A stretch of DNA of 64,000 nucleotides, taken from contig OZ005690.1 in NCBI GenBank assembly GCA_963930775.1, positions 12,860,411-12,924,410 on the forward strand, written 5' to 3'. Positions within the stretch are counted from its first letter, which is position 1. Every line of letters starts with the position of its first letter. Below the pieces are notes generated by a model. That model was not told the DNA's origin and did not search any database. It saw only the letters and a list, made by a program, of their open reading frames with translations. The DNA comes from Cliona cf. orientalis. Taxonomy: Eukaryota > Porifera > Demospongiae > Clionaida > Clionaidae. Made by a program: the position numbers and the translations under genes. Shown piece by piece: positions 11,706 to 22,900 of the stretch.

Positions 11706-14700
11706 CTACCCAGCTTGTGGCTTTGGAGGTAGAGGTGGTGCTGACTTATCCTCATCCTTTCTGTAACAACTGTTGAAATTGGAATTCCTTCCTTTTTCCT
11801 TCTCCTGTTGAGGCAACTCCAGAGCAGTCGTGGTAAACAATTGTTGGGCATTATTATTATCATCAATTGATATTGGGAGCTTTCCTGAAAAAATTAAAAC
11901 ATGGCAGCTATAAATTAATTGAAATTAACTTGGTCATAATTATTTTATATGCACGTGGTTAATGACTTGCTAAAAGAATTGCTTGCATATAATGGCATAT
12001 ACATACATGTACTCATCATGCTCATGCACATGCACATAATGGCCATGCTATTTCTACACATGGAGATATTGACGACCTCTACCGGATTTTCAAATTGTTT
12101 TTTTTTTTCCACGTGATAAATACAGTACTAGCATTTATATTATTCTTACCTGTTTTGTAAACCATTTCAATATCATTAGCCAGTTGCTGAAAACCAGTCC
12201 TTCTCAGTGCATTAGCGACATCTCTCCAAGTTGGGCGTCCTGGGAAGTTCTTAAGCCACTGATCCAGTACCTCCACAATGCTCTCCTCAGGTGGATAGTT
12301 GGTGAACTTATCCAGAACATCTTTACTGACTTCAAGAGCCTGACCTAACTGATACCACCGCGATGTTACAACTCCTCGTACTTGGATCAGTAGAGTGTCA
12401 AGATTGAGTGAATCATCTGCATCTATATTATTATAATAGTGTTTATATATAGACAAGCATATTCAATAAAAGTATTTCACCAGCAATGGTTGTGGTGATA
12501 ACTGGCTTCTGTAACTGAGTATGGTTCAGTACTGCATACTCCACTCTGTCGTCAGTATCACTTGGCCTTAGAGTAACTAATTCTTTGCCTCGCTTATTGA
12601 GGGAAGATGGTCCAATGTCAGCATAAACCAGAGTATCCTGCTGGACAACGCATACTACTGGGTCTGGCTGTTTCAGTACATTCTGTTGCACATAATATAG
12701 CCATACAATTTTTGCATGATCATTATCAATGCACTGTATAGTAGTAACTTTTTATGTGTAGATAACTTACTTCAGTATGTGACTGATAAGTATTTTCTAA
12801 TCGGATATCTCTGCAAAATTTCGTAATAACATGCTTAGTGTGAGATTATGAATGCCCATATGAACTTACGGTGGTGGGATGTTAATTCCTTTTGTATGCA
12901 GGATGCCTGTTTGTATATAAAAATTTGTGCCATTATACAGGAGAAGTGTCATACTTGTGCATGTATTTACACGTATATACCTTTCTTTACCAAAAATACG
13001 AGAATTGTAATGATTATGAATATTAATGCCACCACAGTCAGCACACTTCCAAGAATTATGTATACTCCTCCACTGACAATTGGAATTTCTTTAATAATGG
13101 CATATTATGACAAAGAACTAATCATAATATTATTGTAAATGCACAATATGCACAGTGCATCTCTAATAATTATTAGCACCTGTTGTTGGTGATATAGTTG
13201 TACTAAATGGTGAACAAGACTGAATGAAATCAGCTGGATTGGGAATCCAACTTCCATTGCTGTCACATGTCACACTGAGGGTCATTTCAGTAGTGGAATT
13301 AAGAGACATCTCATTTTCACAGGTCAGTGTTAAAACAGAACCCTCCAGAGTAGAATTGTAGTTTAGCTTGAGGTTTCTATCTTCAGGTAGTGATCCACAG
13401 TCAGCTGTATGACATAGCCAATGATTATTTTAATTTGGTGTTACAATTAAGCTCTATGCACATGATTAGAAGGTATTTACCTATGCAATCCACCTGTCCA
13501 GTGTCTGGTTCCCATTCTCTATTTCCCATACATACAGATGTATTTGGGCCAGTCAGTATAAATCCAGGAGGGCAAGTGTATGTGATGAACTGTCCCTCTA
13601 TTGGAGGGCTATCCTGAGATCCACTGACCACAACAACAGGGTCATGTATTGGTGGATAATTGCAGGTAACTGTATAATGTGTATAATAGTTCTACCATAA
13701 TTCGTAATGTTAACATAATTAATTTTCGTTTTATGTAAAAAAAATTTTATGCAAAAATTGCTGACCTGTACTATTATTAATAGTGCTGGGTATAACTTAC
13801 ACAGCGAATATATAAAATTATTCATATGGCACACGTATTATTGTTGCAAGAAAATTTCTAACACAAAAAATTTGCAAACAAAATTAGGGTATATATGACC
13901 ATCATAATATATCCATTATTGCCATAGGCCTCAACACAATGTGTAGGCACAAGGTATACAGCAGCAGCTTTCTATCTTTAATTATCCATTAAATTATGTT
14001 TATAACTTTACTTACTATAATTTAACACCTTGGTTGTAGTGATACCACAGAGACTTGATACAATATTCACATCGTACTTAGTGTTATAAGAAACAGTCAG
14101 ATTTATGATCGTTATGTTAGTAACTTTGATGTGAGGTGTTTGTGGTGAAACACTGATGTTGTAAACTGCTCCAGGCTCTCGAGGCCATTGAAGTGTGACT
14201 GTGACATCATCACTTCTCAAGAGTTGGTTCACCATGGTAACATTGAGAGAATGATCCATGCTACGCAAAAACTCATCTGTGAAATTTGTTATATGAAACA
14301 ATTAACCATCATTATCCATTATCATCATACCTTTGTACTTGACACTAATTGCAGTCATTTTTGCATTATTTTCATTGCCATCTTCAGAACAGTAGATGGT
14401 TGATTCATTTATCTCAGTAGTCACATTGTTAATCAGCAGCTGACTAGTCAATGGACTGTCGGATGTACGGGTGATATTAAACTCTGTGACACCTATCTTA
14501 AAGTCTGGAGAGAGTACAACTCCAGGACTTGCTGGGACGATAATTCTTTGACTTGTCGCACCAGCCGGTTGAGGAACAGAAACATTCCAGTGCAACATGG
14601 AGCCAGTCACTCTCTCACAAATTAATAATAATATCTGTCCTTCAGGACAGATAGTCACCATTCCCAGTGGGGACAGTGATATGGATGTGCCTATAAAATG

Positions 14701-14948
14701 CTATCATTGAAGCCTGGCAATAGAACATTTAGCTATAATATCTATGATTTTATATGCTTGGAGACATGTACATGTGCTTTAATATAAAGTTTAATATTGA
14801 TAGCACAAAGATAAGCTTATAGATATCCTACATGTTAATAATTTTATAGTTCTTATGTGTATGTACAATAAATATGTAACTTACCTTCGCCGTTATACAA
14901 ACATAGAACACAGATGAGTGCTACTAATCTAGCACTGAATCGGAGCAT
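11706..14948 (-). CDS. receptor B: Ig/FN3/2x sushi receptor with ITIM pair and death domain
   Basis: Eleven minus-strand exons fit in frame: 14948-14885, 14690-14331, 14276-14016, 13669-13481, 13404-13180, 13088-12981, 12906-12870, 12810-12771, 12682-12481, 12422-12150 and 11884-11706, about 645 residues. Order: signal peptide (1-21), Ig-like (22-141), FN3-like (142-228), two sushi domains (229-366), membrane helix (near 375-400), a cytoplasmic region with LVYADI (Tyr448) and VEYAVL (Tyr477), a death domain (about 497-582, with WYQLGQALEVS, VLDQWLKNFPG and TWRDVANALRRTG) and a tail ending APPLPPKPQAG. Both tyrosine motifs fit the ITIM pattern [ILVS]xYxx[ILV], which in vertebrates recruits SH2 phosphatases; the death domain would recruit death-fold partners. 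These roles are inferred from motifs. The ectodomain nearly matches receptor A. Confidence 0.8.
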
Positions 14949-15035
14949 TTCAGATACTTGTCTAGGCATCTGGATCTATCACATAACTTGGGATCTCTCA
15001 CGTAATAATATTTAGCAAAGCATTAACCTCTGAAT

Positions 15036-15477
15036 CAGGGGCGGATCTAGGGGGGGGGTTCAGGGGGTTGCAACCCCCCCAAACGATTTTGAGCAGCCCC
15101 TCCCACTTATATACAAGGCTTACTATAGCTTGGCATAGTAGCTGCCACTGTATGGTTAGCAGCAGACAAGCTGTGTAGTACATAATTGGCCTCAAACCAA
15201 CAGGTGGTGCACTGTGGTTAGTGGTACACTCTGAACATGGCTTCAGCTATGAATAATCTACTGTAGACCACAAGAGTCAGCTGTGGTGCTAGGCGTGGTA
15301 AAGCTCTATACCTACAGTGTTACAAGGTCACAGTCACACTCTGGGCCAGGGCGCGAGAAGATGATTAAAAGTGGGCGTGGGTCATCAAAAGTGGGCGTGG
15401 TCGCAAAATTTTTCGCGCGCTTCGCGCGCAATCATACCTACAACCCCACCATACTAAAAATCCTAGATCCGCCCCTG
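15036..15477. mobile_element. 442-bp MITE, CAGGGGCGGATCTAG ends, 5-bp target duplication
   Basis: The ends CAGGGGCGGATCTAG and CTAGATCCGCCCCTG are perfect inverted repeats, flanked on both sides by TGAAT. There is no transposase. The end type and 5-bp duplication suggest a hAT5-like source. Confidence 0.85.
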
Positions 15478-17667
15478 TGAATATTATAGACAGTCTGATA
15501 TATTTTGGGGAGAATTCTTATCCTCTGTATAATAATATTGGAGAGGTTCTCAGTATAGTCTGGGGCCAGCCCCTTCATAAAAGATACCTCGAATGCTGCT
15601 CGATCGCTATATAATATTATTGTTATAATGACGTCGATGATATACAAAGCCTATATTAGGGGGTGTGGTCAGTATTAAAGACTGAGGTAGACTATGGCTA
15701 CTGCGGAGTTACGCGGTAGTCTGACACCGCGTGGCAAATCTCTTTTTGAGTCAGTCACGCCAGAATATCATGCAGTCTAAATTTTCAACAATAGAGGTGG
15801 AGTTAGGTCACCTGGTCATGCGGGTTTTACCCTCGGCGCGCATGCGCTAGGAGAGTTGCCTGTAATTTACAGTGACACTGCATGTTATCATTATCTCCAG
15901 GAAGTATACATTTGACCTAGTTCCCAATTTATTAAAAAGAAACCTTATCACCATGATAATATTTAATATCATGATACACTTTCAGACTGCCATAATAATA
16001 TAATTATACTGAATCAACAACACAACCAGATAGACCCATGCAAATTTTGTTCCAGTCATAATTCATGCTCACAAACATGCCTATTAGTAATGCTTTCAAA
16101 ACATACGGTCCTATAATCTCTTTCCTTGTCTGAGCAGGCATTTGGGACATCGATAGTTCTTCATGCATGCCGTTTGGTTGGATTGATTTGGGAATGCTTG
16201 TATACTTAATTTTACAGATGTAGCAACAGTGATTTCATGTTTTCCTTACAGGAACTGGTAGGTTGCTTTCCGAGTCAATAATAAAATAAGTTGCAATGAT
16301 GCTGTAACGAAACTTTATGGCACTCTACCCACACTAGCTGCAAACACCTAAGCTACTATAGCATTCTATATATACTGCATGAATTAGCATTGATTGCTTC
16401 TTTCAAATTATTATCAAAGATCTGGACATTTTCGTGCAAAGAAACTTTCGTATGTAATAGTTATTGATCAACTCCCGAGGTTTGTATGCAGTATAGAAGC
16501 ACAAATCCCGAGGGCAAAGCCCGAGGGATGAGTGCTTCTATACTGCATACAAAGCGAGGGATTGGTCAATAACTATTTTCTAGCCCATTGTTTCCATGGA
16601 TACAACAAACATGTTTTTAGCCCCCAAGAACTGTATGAATGTTTGCCCTGGCCCTCAGGAACTGTATAATAGTAAACATATGGACATGAGCCCTACAAGG
16701 AGGGACTGTATCACATATACAGTACCTTGTATACCTTAGTAACCACATAGCAACGGGCTAGAAAATATGATAAATTTTCGTGTAAAAGATTTCATAGGAA
16801 CGACCCCTTACTGCATTAGCGTTAATAGTGCATGCTAATTTTCATAAGATTAATTTTCGTAGTCGCCATCATGCAACTACAAAAGTATTTTCACAATGAA
16901 AATTTCCAGACTTACAGTATTTACACAAGAAGGTAAGGAAACACTGTATTATTTATTAGCTGACTGTACTATTTGTGCAGGGGAGTAGCAACCAAAAATT
17001 GATTGGTCAGGCCACGGGAGCAACAGATCAATGTAACTCAAGAGATGTGCAATACATAGCATGAAACTTCACATCAATCGTTAAGGACACCAATAGATAG
17101 CAGCCTTGTTGATGCCCATATGTAGTTTATTTTAGCTTGTATTTCCCAAATATGAGAATTGGTTGAAAGTTGACAAACATACGTACGCAAATTATATCAG
17201 ATTCTGATAATAAGTCTCTGATCATAATCTTGCAAAAATGGTTGAGAATGTATAAATCTTGACTTCTTCCAAAGTAATAACAACTTAATTATTAATAGTT
17301 ATTTTTGATTTTGCCTTAGGATGACAATTATTTGCAGGTATATACAATTTTCTGCGATTTCATATTTTGCTAGTACTATTATTTTGTTAGCAAATTCTAA
17401 TATAAAGTTAGCGGGTACAAAATAATTATTGTGTGTTTTTGGGCTGATCTGCAGAAATATCAAATATTTAACTACCTGCAAGAAACAGTCATCTGTCGGT
17501 AGCTATATTAATTTTACTTCATTAGGTGTTAGTGTACACCTCTTTGCTAGTTAACTTCACTGCAATGTTGGAATTGATCGTCAAGAGGTTAAAACTACTA
17601 TATTATAGTACACACCTATACGGGCAAGGAGTTCGCCGAATATCTGAAATACAGAGCTGTTTCCTTC
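15478..17667. other. 2.2 kb without a recognisable gene
   Basis: AT-rich sequence with no supported exon. It contains the foldback at 16456-16577. The words TTTTCTAGCCC and GGGCTAGAAAA (about 16575 and 16755) pair around it, which may mark a larger decayed element. Confidence 0.5.
16456..16577. repeat. 122-bp foldback with CCCGAGGGC apex
   Basis: The arms share AATAGTTATTGA at the base and TTTGTATGCAGTATAGAAGC nearer the tip, with few mismatches. The apex reads CCCGAGGGCAAAGCCCGAGGG around a three-base spacer, split here as CCCGAGGGC, AAA and GCCCGAGGG. Same apex as 8991-9106 and 44095-44236. Confidence 0.8.
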
Positions 17668-17867
17668 NNNNNNNNNNNNNNNNNNNNNNNNNNNNNNNNN
17701 NNNNNNNNNNNNNNNNNNNNNNNNNNNNNNNNNNNNNNNNNNNNNNNNNNNNNNNNNNNNNNNNNNNNNNNNNNNNNNNNNNNNNNNNNNNNNNNNNNNN
17801 NNNNNNNNNNNNNNNNNNNNNNNNNNNNNNNNNNNNNNNNNNNNNNNNNNNNNNNNNNNNNNNNNNN
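17668..17867. other. assembly gap, 200 N
   Basis: Exactly 200 undetermined bases; the round number suggests a fixed-size scaffold gap. Confidence 1.
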
Positions 17868-18197
17868 GGACTACTCGTCATGTAGACACAGATAATTTTA
17901 GCTAGTATCTTTAATCATATTCATTGAGGCCTATAATTATTGTTACAGTAGCTATGGCCTATAAGCATGATCATACATACAACCACCTTCAGAATTGGAA
18001 CTAGACGTTGTGTTGATAGACCAGAACCTGATTGTGTACTTAAAATTCCTTCATGCATGCATGCCTGGCAGTATAATAATACTAATAATGAATACACTCA
18101 ATACTAAAAACACATTCCAATCATGCAACACAAAGTCTCATTCCCTTACACTAGTGTAAGAGTCAAGTTATCTCTCTCTTAATAAAGGAGTGAGAAG
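17868..18197. other. repeat-derived spacer
   Basis: No exon seen. It holds CCTTCAGAATTGGAACTAGA (again near 59682) and AACACATTCCA with ACAAAGTCTCATTCCC (again near 61060-61095), so it is dispersed repeat material. Confidence 0.5.
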
Positions 18198-18577
18198 ATG
18201 GCAACCAGTGGTAGGTTCCAAAACCGTTGATATCCATAATTATTATTATAATTCATTTGAATCTCAGATAATTTGGGTATAGATGATCTGAATGATGTAG
18301 CAGAGGCTCTCTGGGATGCCAGAGCCAAGTGGAGGAAGATTGGGAGTTGTATAGGTGTGATGAGGGTACATTGGATACGATGAGGGGGAGAGATGGTGAT
18401 GGCTTGAATGGTATGTTGAGGCACTGGTTGAGAGGAGTGTATATGACCCCAAGAAGAAGAACTCAAAACCGAGAACATGGCACACGCTCGTAGCAGCCCT
18501 ACAAAATGTCATGGTTAATGAGGCAGTACTGGCCCAAAGAATCAAAGAGCAAAAGTGTTCACCAAACTTTAATCAAG
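18198..18577 (+). pseudogene. death-domain gene fragment, frameshifted
   Basis: An ATG exon (MATS, donor at 18211) joins in phase to an exon from 18268 encoding NLGIDDLNDVAEALWDARAK then WRKIGSCIG, a typical start of a sponge death domain. The continuation is spread over other frames: TLDTMRGRD in one, then VYDPKKKNSKPRTWHTLVAA in another. The simplest reading is a one-base loss near 18352 and a two-base TA gain near 18440. A GTACAC donor follows at 18578. Either a decayed host gene or an assembly error in a low-quality stretch next to the gap. Confidence 0.6.
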
Positions 18578-19189
18578 GTACACAATCATTAAATATAATG
18601 TTTTATGATAGAAAGAGACCATTAAATTTTCATAAATTCATTGAACTACTGTATGTTTGCATGCTCACCTTTTTAGTTTCTTGGGCATTGAAGAACAATC
18701 GGCTGTCGTCAACAAAATTCGACCCTTGCTCGATCTTTACGTTCATTTCAAACGGCTCCACCCAAGTCCATTTAATTGATTTCCAGTTCATGCGTCCATA
18801 ATTTCTTGATTATTGGGGGTGTGGCACGATCACAAACAAAGTGCTGTATCTCCATAACAAAGTGCGCAATCGGTCTGAAACTTAAACGTGGGTTTGCTCT
18901 ATGGTAGAACTTATCAACCTTACATTAAATTTAATTTCCACAAAAAATCCTGTATGCCAGGTTTTCTCACAGACAGGCACATACCGTATTACCTCTAATT
19001 TAACAGACACCAGAAAAATAATTATTTTGGCCAATGTCCACTATAATTAGAGCACACGAAAATAGTTGGCGTTCGAAGTGTCCAATGAATTAGAACACGC
19101 TTTCATCATGCATATGCATGCACATTTGGTCATTGACAAATGGACGTGCGATCGAGCAGCTGCAGAGATTGAGAAAATGTGACTGTAAT
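18578..19189. other. no gene; decayed MITE-like sequence
   Basis: No supported exon. A TACCGTATTACCTCTAATTT end at about 18985 looks like half of a TACCGTA-type MITE; no matching second end was found. Confidence 0.4.
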
Positions 19190-19435
19190 GTAGGGATGTT
19201 TAGTGGATGTGATTATCTCGACAAATTTTGTTTGTATACTTTTGACCCTGCCATTCCTATTTCGTTCTTCAATTTTTTTCACACTTGTATTATAATAGAT
19301 GGAGGTGGTTACCATTTAGCAGCAAGCACCACGTCTGACAATCCGCCTACTCTACACATTCTGTAGCTAAAAGCTCTGAATTTTAGCGTTACGTATGATA
19401 ATATAGGTTATATCATCTCTGCATGTTCAGATCAT
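19190..19435 (+). repeat. duplicated fragment of a death-domain locus
   Basis: It contains a lone arm of the element E foldback (TGCCATTCCTATTTCG region), then exon-like sequence CAAGCACCACGTCTGACAAT matching the death-domain exon near 57611, then AGCTAAAAGCTCTGAATTTT, matching 57378 onward up to ATCATTAC. The match stops exactly where the Helentron begins. Confidence 0.65.
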
Positions 19436-19455
19436 TACCCCGCGTGCGCGCATGC

Positions 19456-19713
19456 GCAGCAAGGGGTAAAGCAATCGGTTTGTCTGTTGTCTGTTGTCTG
19501 TCGTCTGTCAGCATCAAAATTGGAAAATCTCAACATTTAGGAGAATCTATGATCAATTAGTGGGACATAATGGTCTAAAACAGCGCAGCAAGGGGTAAAG
19601 CAATCGGTTTGTCTGTTGTCTGTTGTCTGTCGTCTGTCAGCATCAAAATTGGAAAATCTCAACATTTAGGAGAATCTATGATCAATTAGTGGGACATAAT
19701 GGTCTAAAACAGC
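19456..19713. repeat. 129-bp direct tandem duplication at the Helentron 5' end
   Basis: The block starting GCAGCAAGGGGTAAAGCAAT occurs at 19456 and again at 19585 and appears identical. Inside each copy is a short run of TCTGTTG/TCTGTCG units. Probably subterminal or leader sequence of the transposon. Confidence 0.85.
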
Positions 19714-19917
19714 GATAAAACATCTTATGTCTGTCTTTTAACCCTAGGCAATCGCCAGGGAAGGTACAAATCGTGCAAATAAGTCAGACACGCCTATTTG
19801 ACACGCCTACTTAGCTAAGGAGTCTACTGCGCATGCTCGAGCTTCTGTACATTATAATAGCAGGTAGAGTAGCCCTGCGGCACATCTCGATTCTATCGAA
19901 AGCACAAAATTGTGACC

Positions 19918-22900
19918 ATGGATCTCAGGAGGGAACGAAAGAGATCACTTAAAGTTCGTGAGCAGCAAGAGGCTGAATTTGAGAGAATAGAGGCCTCTAA
20001 GAAGAGGTAAGAATAACTGAAGCATTCTGTGATAGTAAATGATAAATTTATTTTCATAGGCGATGCCAAAAGACTGCCGAGGCTAAGAGCCAAGCGACAG
20101 GCTGAGACTGAAGAGGAAAGGGAAGGCAGAAGGCTTCAGGATGCTCAAGTCAAGGCAACCAAGCGACAGTCAGCCTCAGTAAAGCAAAAGGAAGCCGAGG
20201 CCAAGAGAGCCAAGCGACAGGCTGAGACTGAGGAAGGGAGAAAAGGCAGAAGGCTTCAGGATGCTCAAGCCAAGGCAACCAAGCGACAGTCTGCCTCAGT
20301 AAAGCAAAAGGATGCTGAGGCAATGAGAGCCAAGCGACAGGCTGAGACTATGAATGAGAAATCTGAAAGAAGAATAAAAGATGCACAGACAAAGAAAAGG
20401 TGAGTATCAAATTATTATGTACGCATGTATGTATCATCAAGATTATTATTATTATAATTTTTTTTATACTCAGAAAACGGACTTCTCTGAATGTTAGTGA
20501 TAAACAAAGTCTGATGAAAGCGTCTCATACTTTTATTTCAGTTATGAAGGAAGGTCCAGACTATGTATGCATCTCTTGCAATCGATTGATGTACCGTAAG
20601 ACAGTACAAGAATTTCTGCTGTCCAAATATCATAAAGCCCCCAGTGAATTTTTTGTGTCAGTATCTGTCAGTCTGCAAGGTAAGCAGTGGATTTGCAAAA
20701 CGTGTCACAATGCTTTGAAACGGGGAGTGTTGCCTGCTCAAGCCAAAGCTAACAATTTGGACCTGGACAGCATTCCAGTTGAACTATCTGATCTAAATGC
20801 ATTAGAGGTACGTCTCATTTCGCTGCGGATCCCATTCATGAAGATGGTAGCACTTCCCTGTGGCAAACAACGTGCCATTCATGGACCAGCTGTCAATGTA
20901 CCTACTGATCTGACGCCTGTGTGTACTCTTTTACCAAGGCTTCCATCCCAAATCCAAATGGTTCCAATGAAGCTCAAGAGGAAGCTGTGTTACAAGGGAC
21001 ACTACATGTACCAGTATGTTCGACCAGCAAAGATACTTGCAGCTCTACAGTGGTTAAAATTGAACAATCCACTGTACAAGGACATAGATATCAACAGTGA
21101 CTGGGTCAGCAACGCTGCAGAAGATGATGCTGAGCTCTGGGAGGCACTGTCAGCAGAGCACTGTCCACCACCACCATCATCGCCCATCACATTATCACAA
21201 TCTATGAATGGTGAGCACCTGTTATGAATGTATATGTATATGTAATTTGCTTAGTATTAATTTCACTGGTACTACTAACACAATGTCAAATAAGATGGAG
21301 AGGTCACACGTGCTAATATTATTACGTATAAAGTCGTATTTCTTTAATACAAAGATATTATTGTTTTTACAGATGAAATCACTTTGAATTCTCTTGCCCA
21401 AGAAAGAGGCTTTATGGTGAGAGATGTACCAAGAGATGGTGACTGTCTCTTTTCAGCAGTGGCAGTACAACTGAACAGCCTTGGTATACAGCCTGGTAGG
21501 ACAAGTCTGAGGGAGCAGCTTGTGGAATACCTGGAGGCACATCCGTACACACATGATGGCTCTTCCCACTTCAGAAATTATATATCGGCCCCTGTAGTCA
21601 GTGATGACCCCAGTAATGCAGACACTGAAGCTCCAAGTGAACAAGACAACATCATTAGCTCCGTTGATGATCTTCGACAGCGTCAGCAACTGAGATGGCT
21701 ACAGTACCTTGAGAGATTAAATGCAGGTGCTTGGGGTGATCACATAGCAGTTCAAGGACTAGCTGACATGCTCCATGTCAACATTCACATCATCTCAACC
21801 ATTAATCCTGACATGGAGCTAATTAGAACATCTCACGATGCTCCTGTTGGAGTCATCCATCTTGGCTTGATAGATCAGTTTCATTATCAGGCTCTTGAAA
21901 GAATTCATCCTACCAATAACCAGTTATCACCAAATAATCAGTCTGAATCCTCAACAGAAGAACATGATAAGGAATTTATTGAAGATCAAGAAGCATTTAA
22001 ATATCAAGCTCAACTCAAAGGACTACCATATGATAGCTTCCTGCAGAGGGAAGACACACTCGATGCTACAACAGACAATGTATTTAGTGTTGCTCCTGGT
22101 GAAGGTCAAAAGCCCATCGGTATTCTCAGTGACAAGCACTTTGAGGAGATGTGCAATCCTGTAAAGTATCCAACTGGAAGATATGGACTTGTTACTGACA
22201 GGAAAACCAGGCTTACAGTGCGCAAATACTTCAACCAGCGGTTGCTTGATGCTGATGGAAGATTTGCAAGGGACATTGAGTATTTGCTAACAGCACAATA
22301 TGCTGTTGAAAGCAAGCAGGTTGCTGACGATGCCAGCATTGCAATGAGGCAAACTAGAGGTAGATTGCACAGAGGACAGCTACTCACTGCAGGAGCTATC
22401 AGGGACCAACAGGTCATATCAGAAATGATTCAGAAAGATTATGCCTATCGCTTCTTAAAGAATGTAAGGGGATCACCAGCCTACTTCCAAAGAGTCATGT
22501 ATGATGTGCTTGGGATGATCAGGCAGCTAGGAATTCCAACATGGTTTCTCACTCTCTCAGCAGCTGATATGCAGTGGCCAGACGTCATCCAGACAATAGC
22601 CAGACAGTATGGCACCATTCTGACTGATGATGATGTCCAGACAATGTCTTTTGAAGAAAAGAGCAAATGGTTGAGACAGAATCCTGTGACTGCAGCCAGA
22701 CACTTCCAATATCGTCTGAACACTTTCTTTCAGATCTTTCTAAAAAGCGCAGCTCATCCCCTTGGAGAGCTGGTTGACTATGCCATCAGAATTGAGTTCC
22801 AAGCAAGAGGATCCCCTCATGCTCACACTATCCTTTGGATCAAGGATGCACCCAAATTGAATGTCAACACTGATGAAGAGGTGTGCAGCTTCATTGACCA

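Noticed and set aside
18985-19110. Complete TACCGTA-type MITE
   Set aside because: Only the left tip is clear; no complementary right tip was found before 19190.
20400-20473. Upstream Met of the 275-residue frame at 20400 as a start
   Set aside because: 20400-20473 is an intron with GTGAGT donor and CAG acceptor. Splicing in phase 2 restores the Helentron N-terminal repeats.
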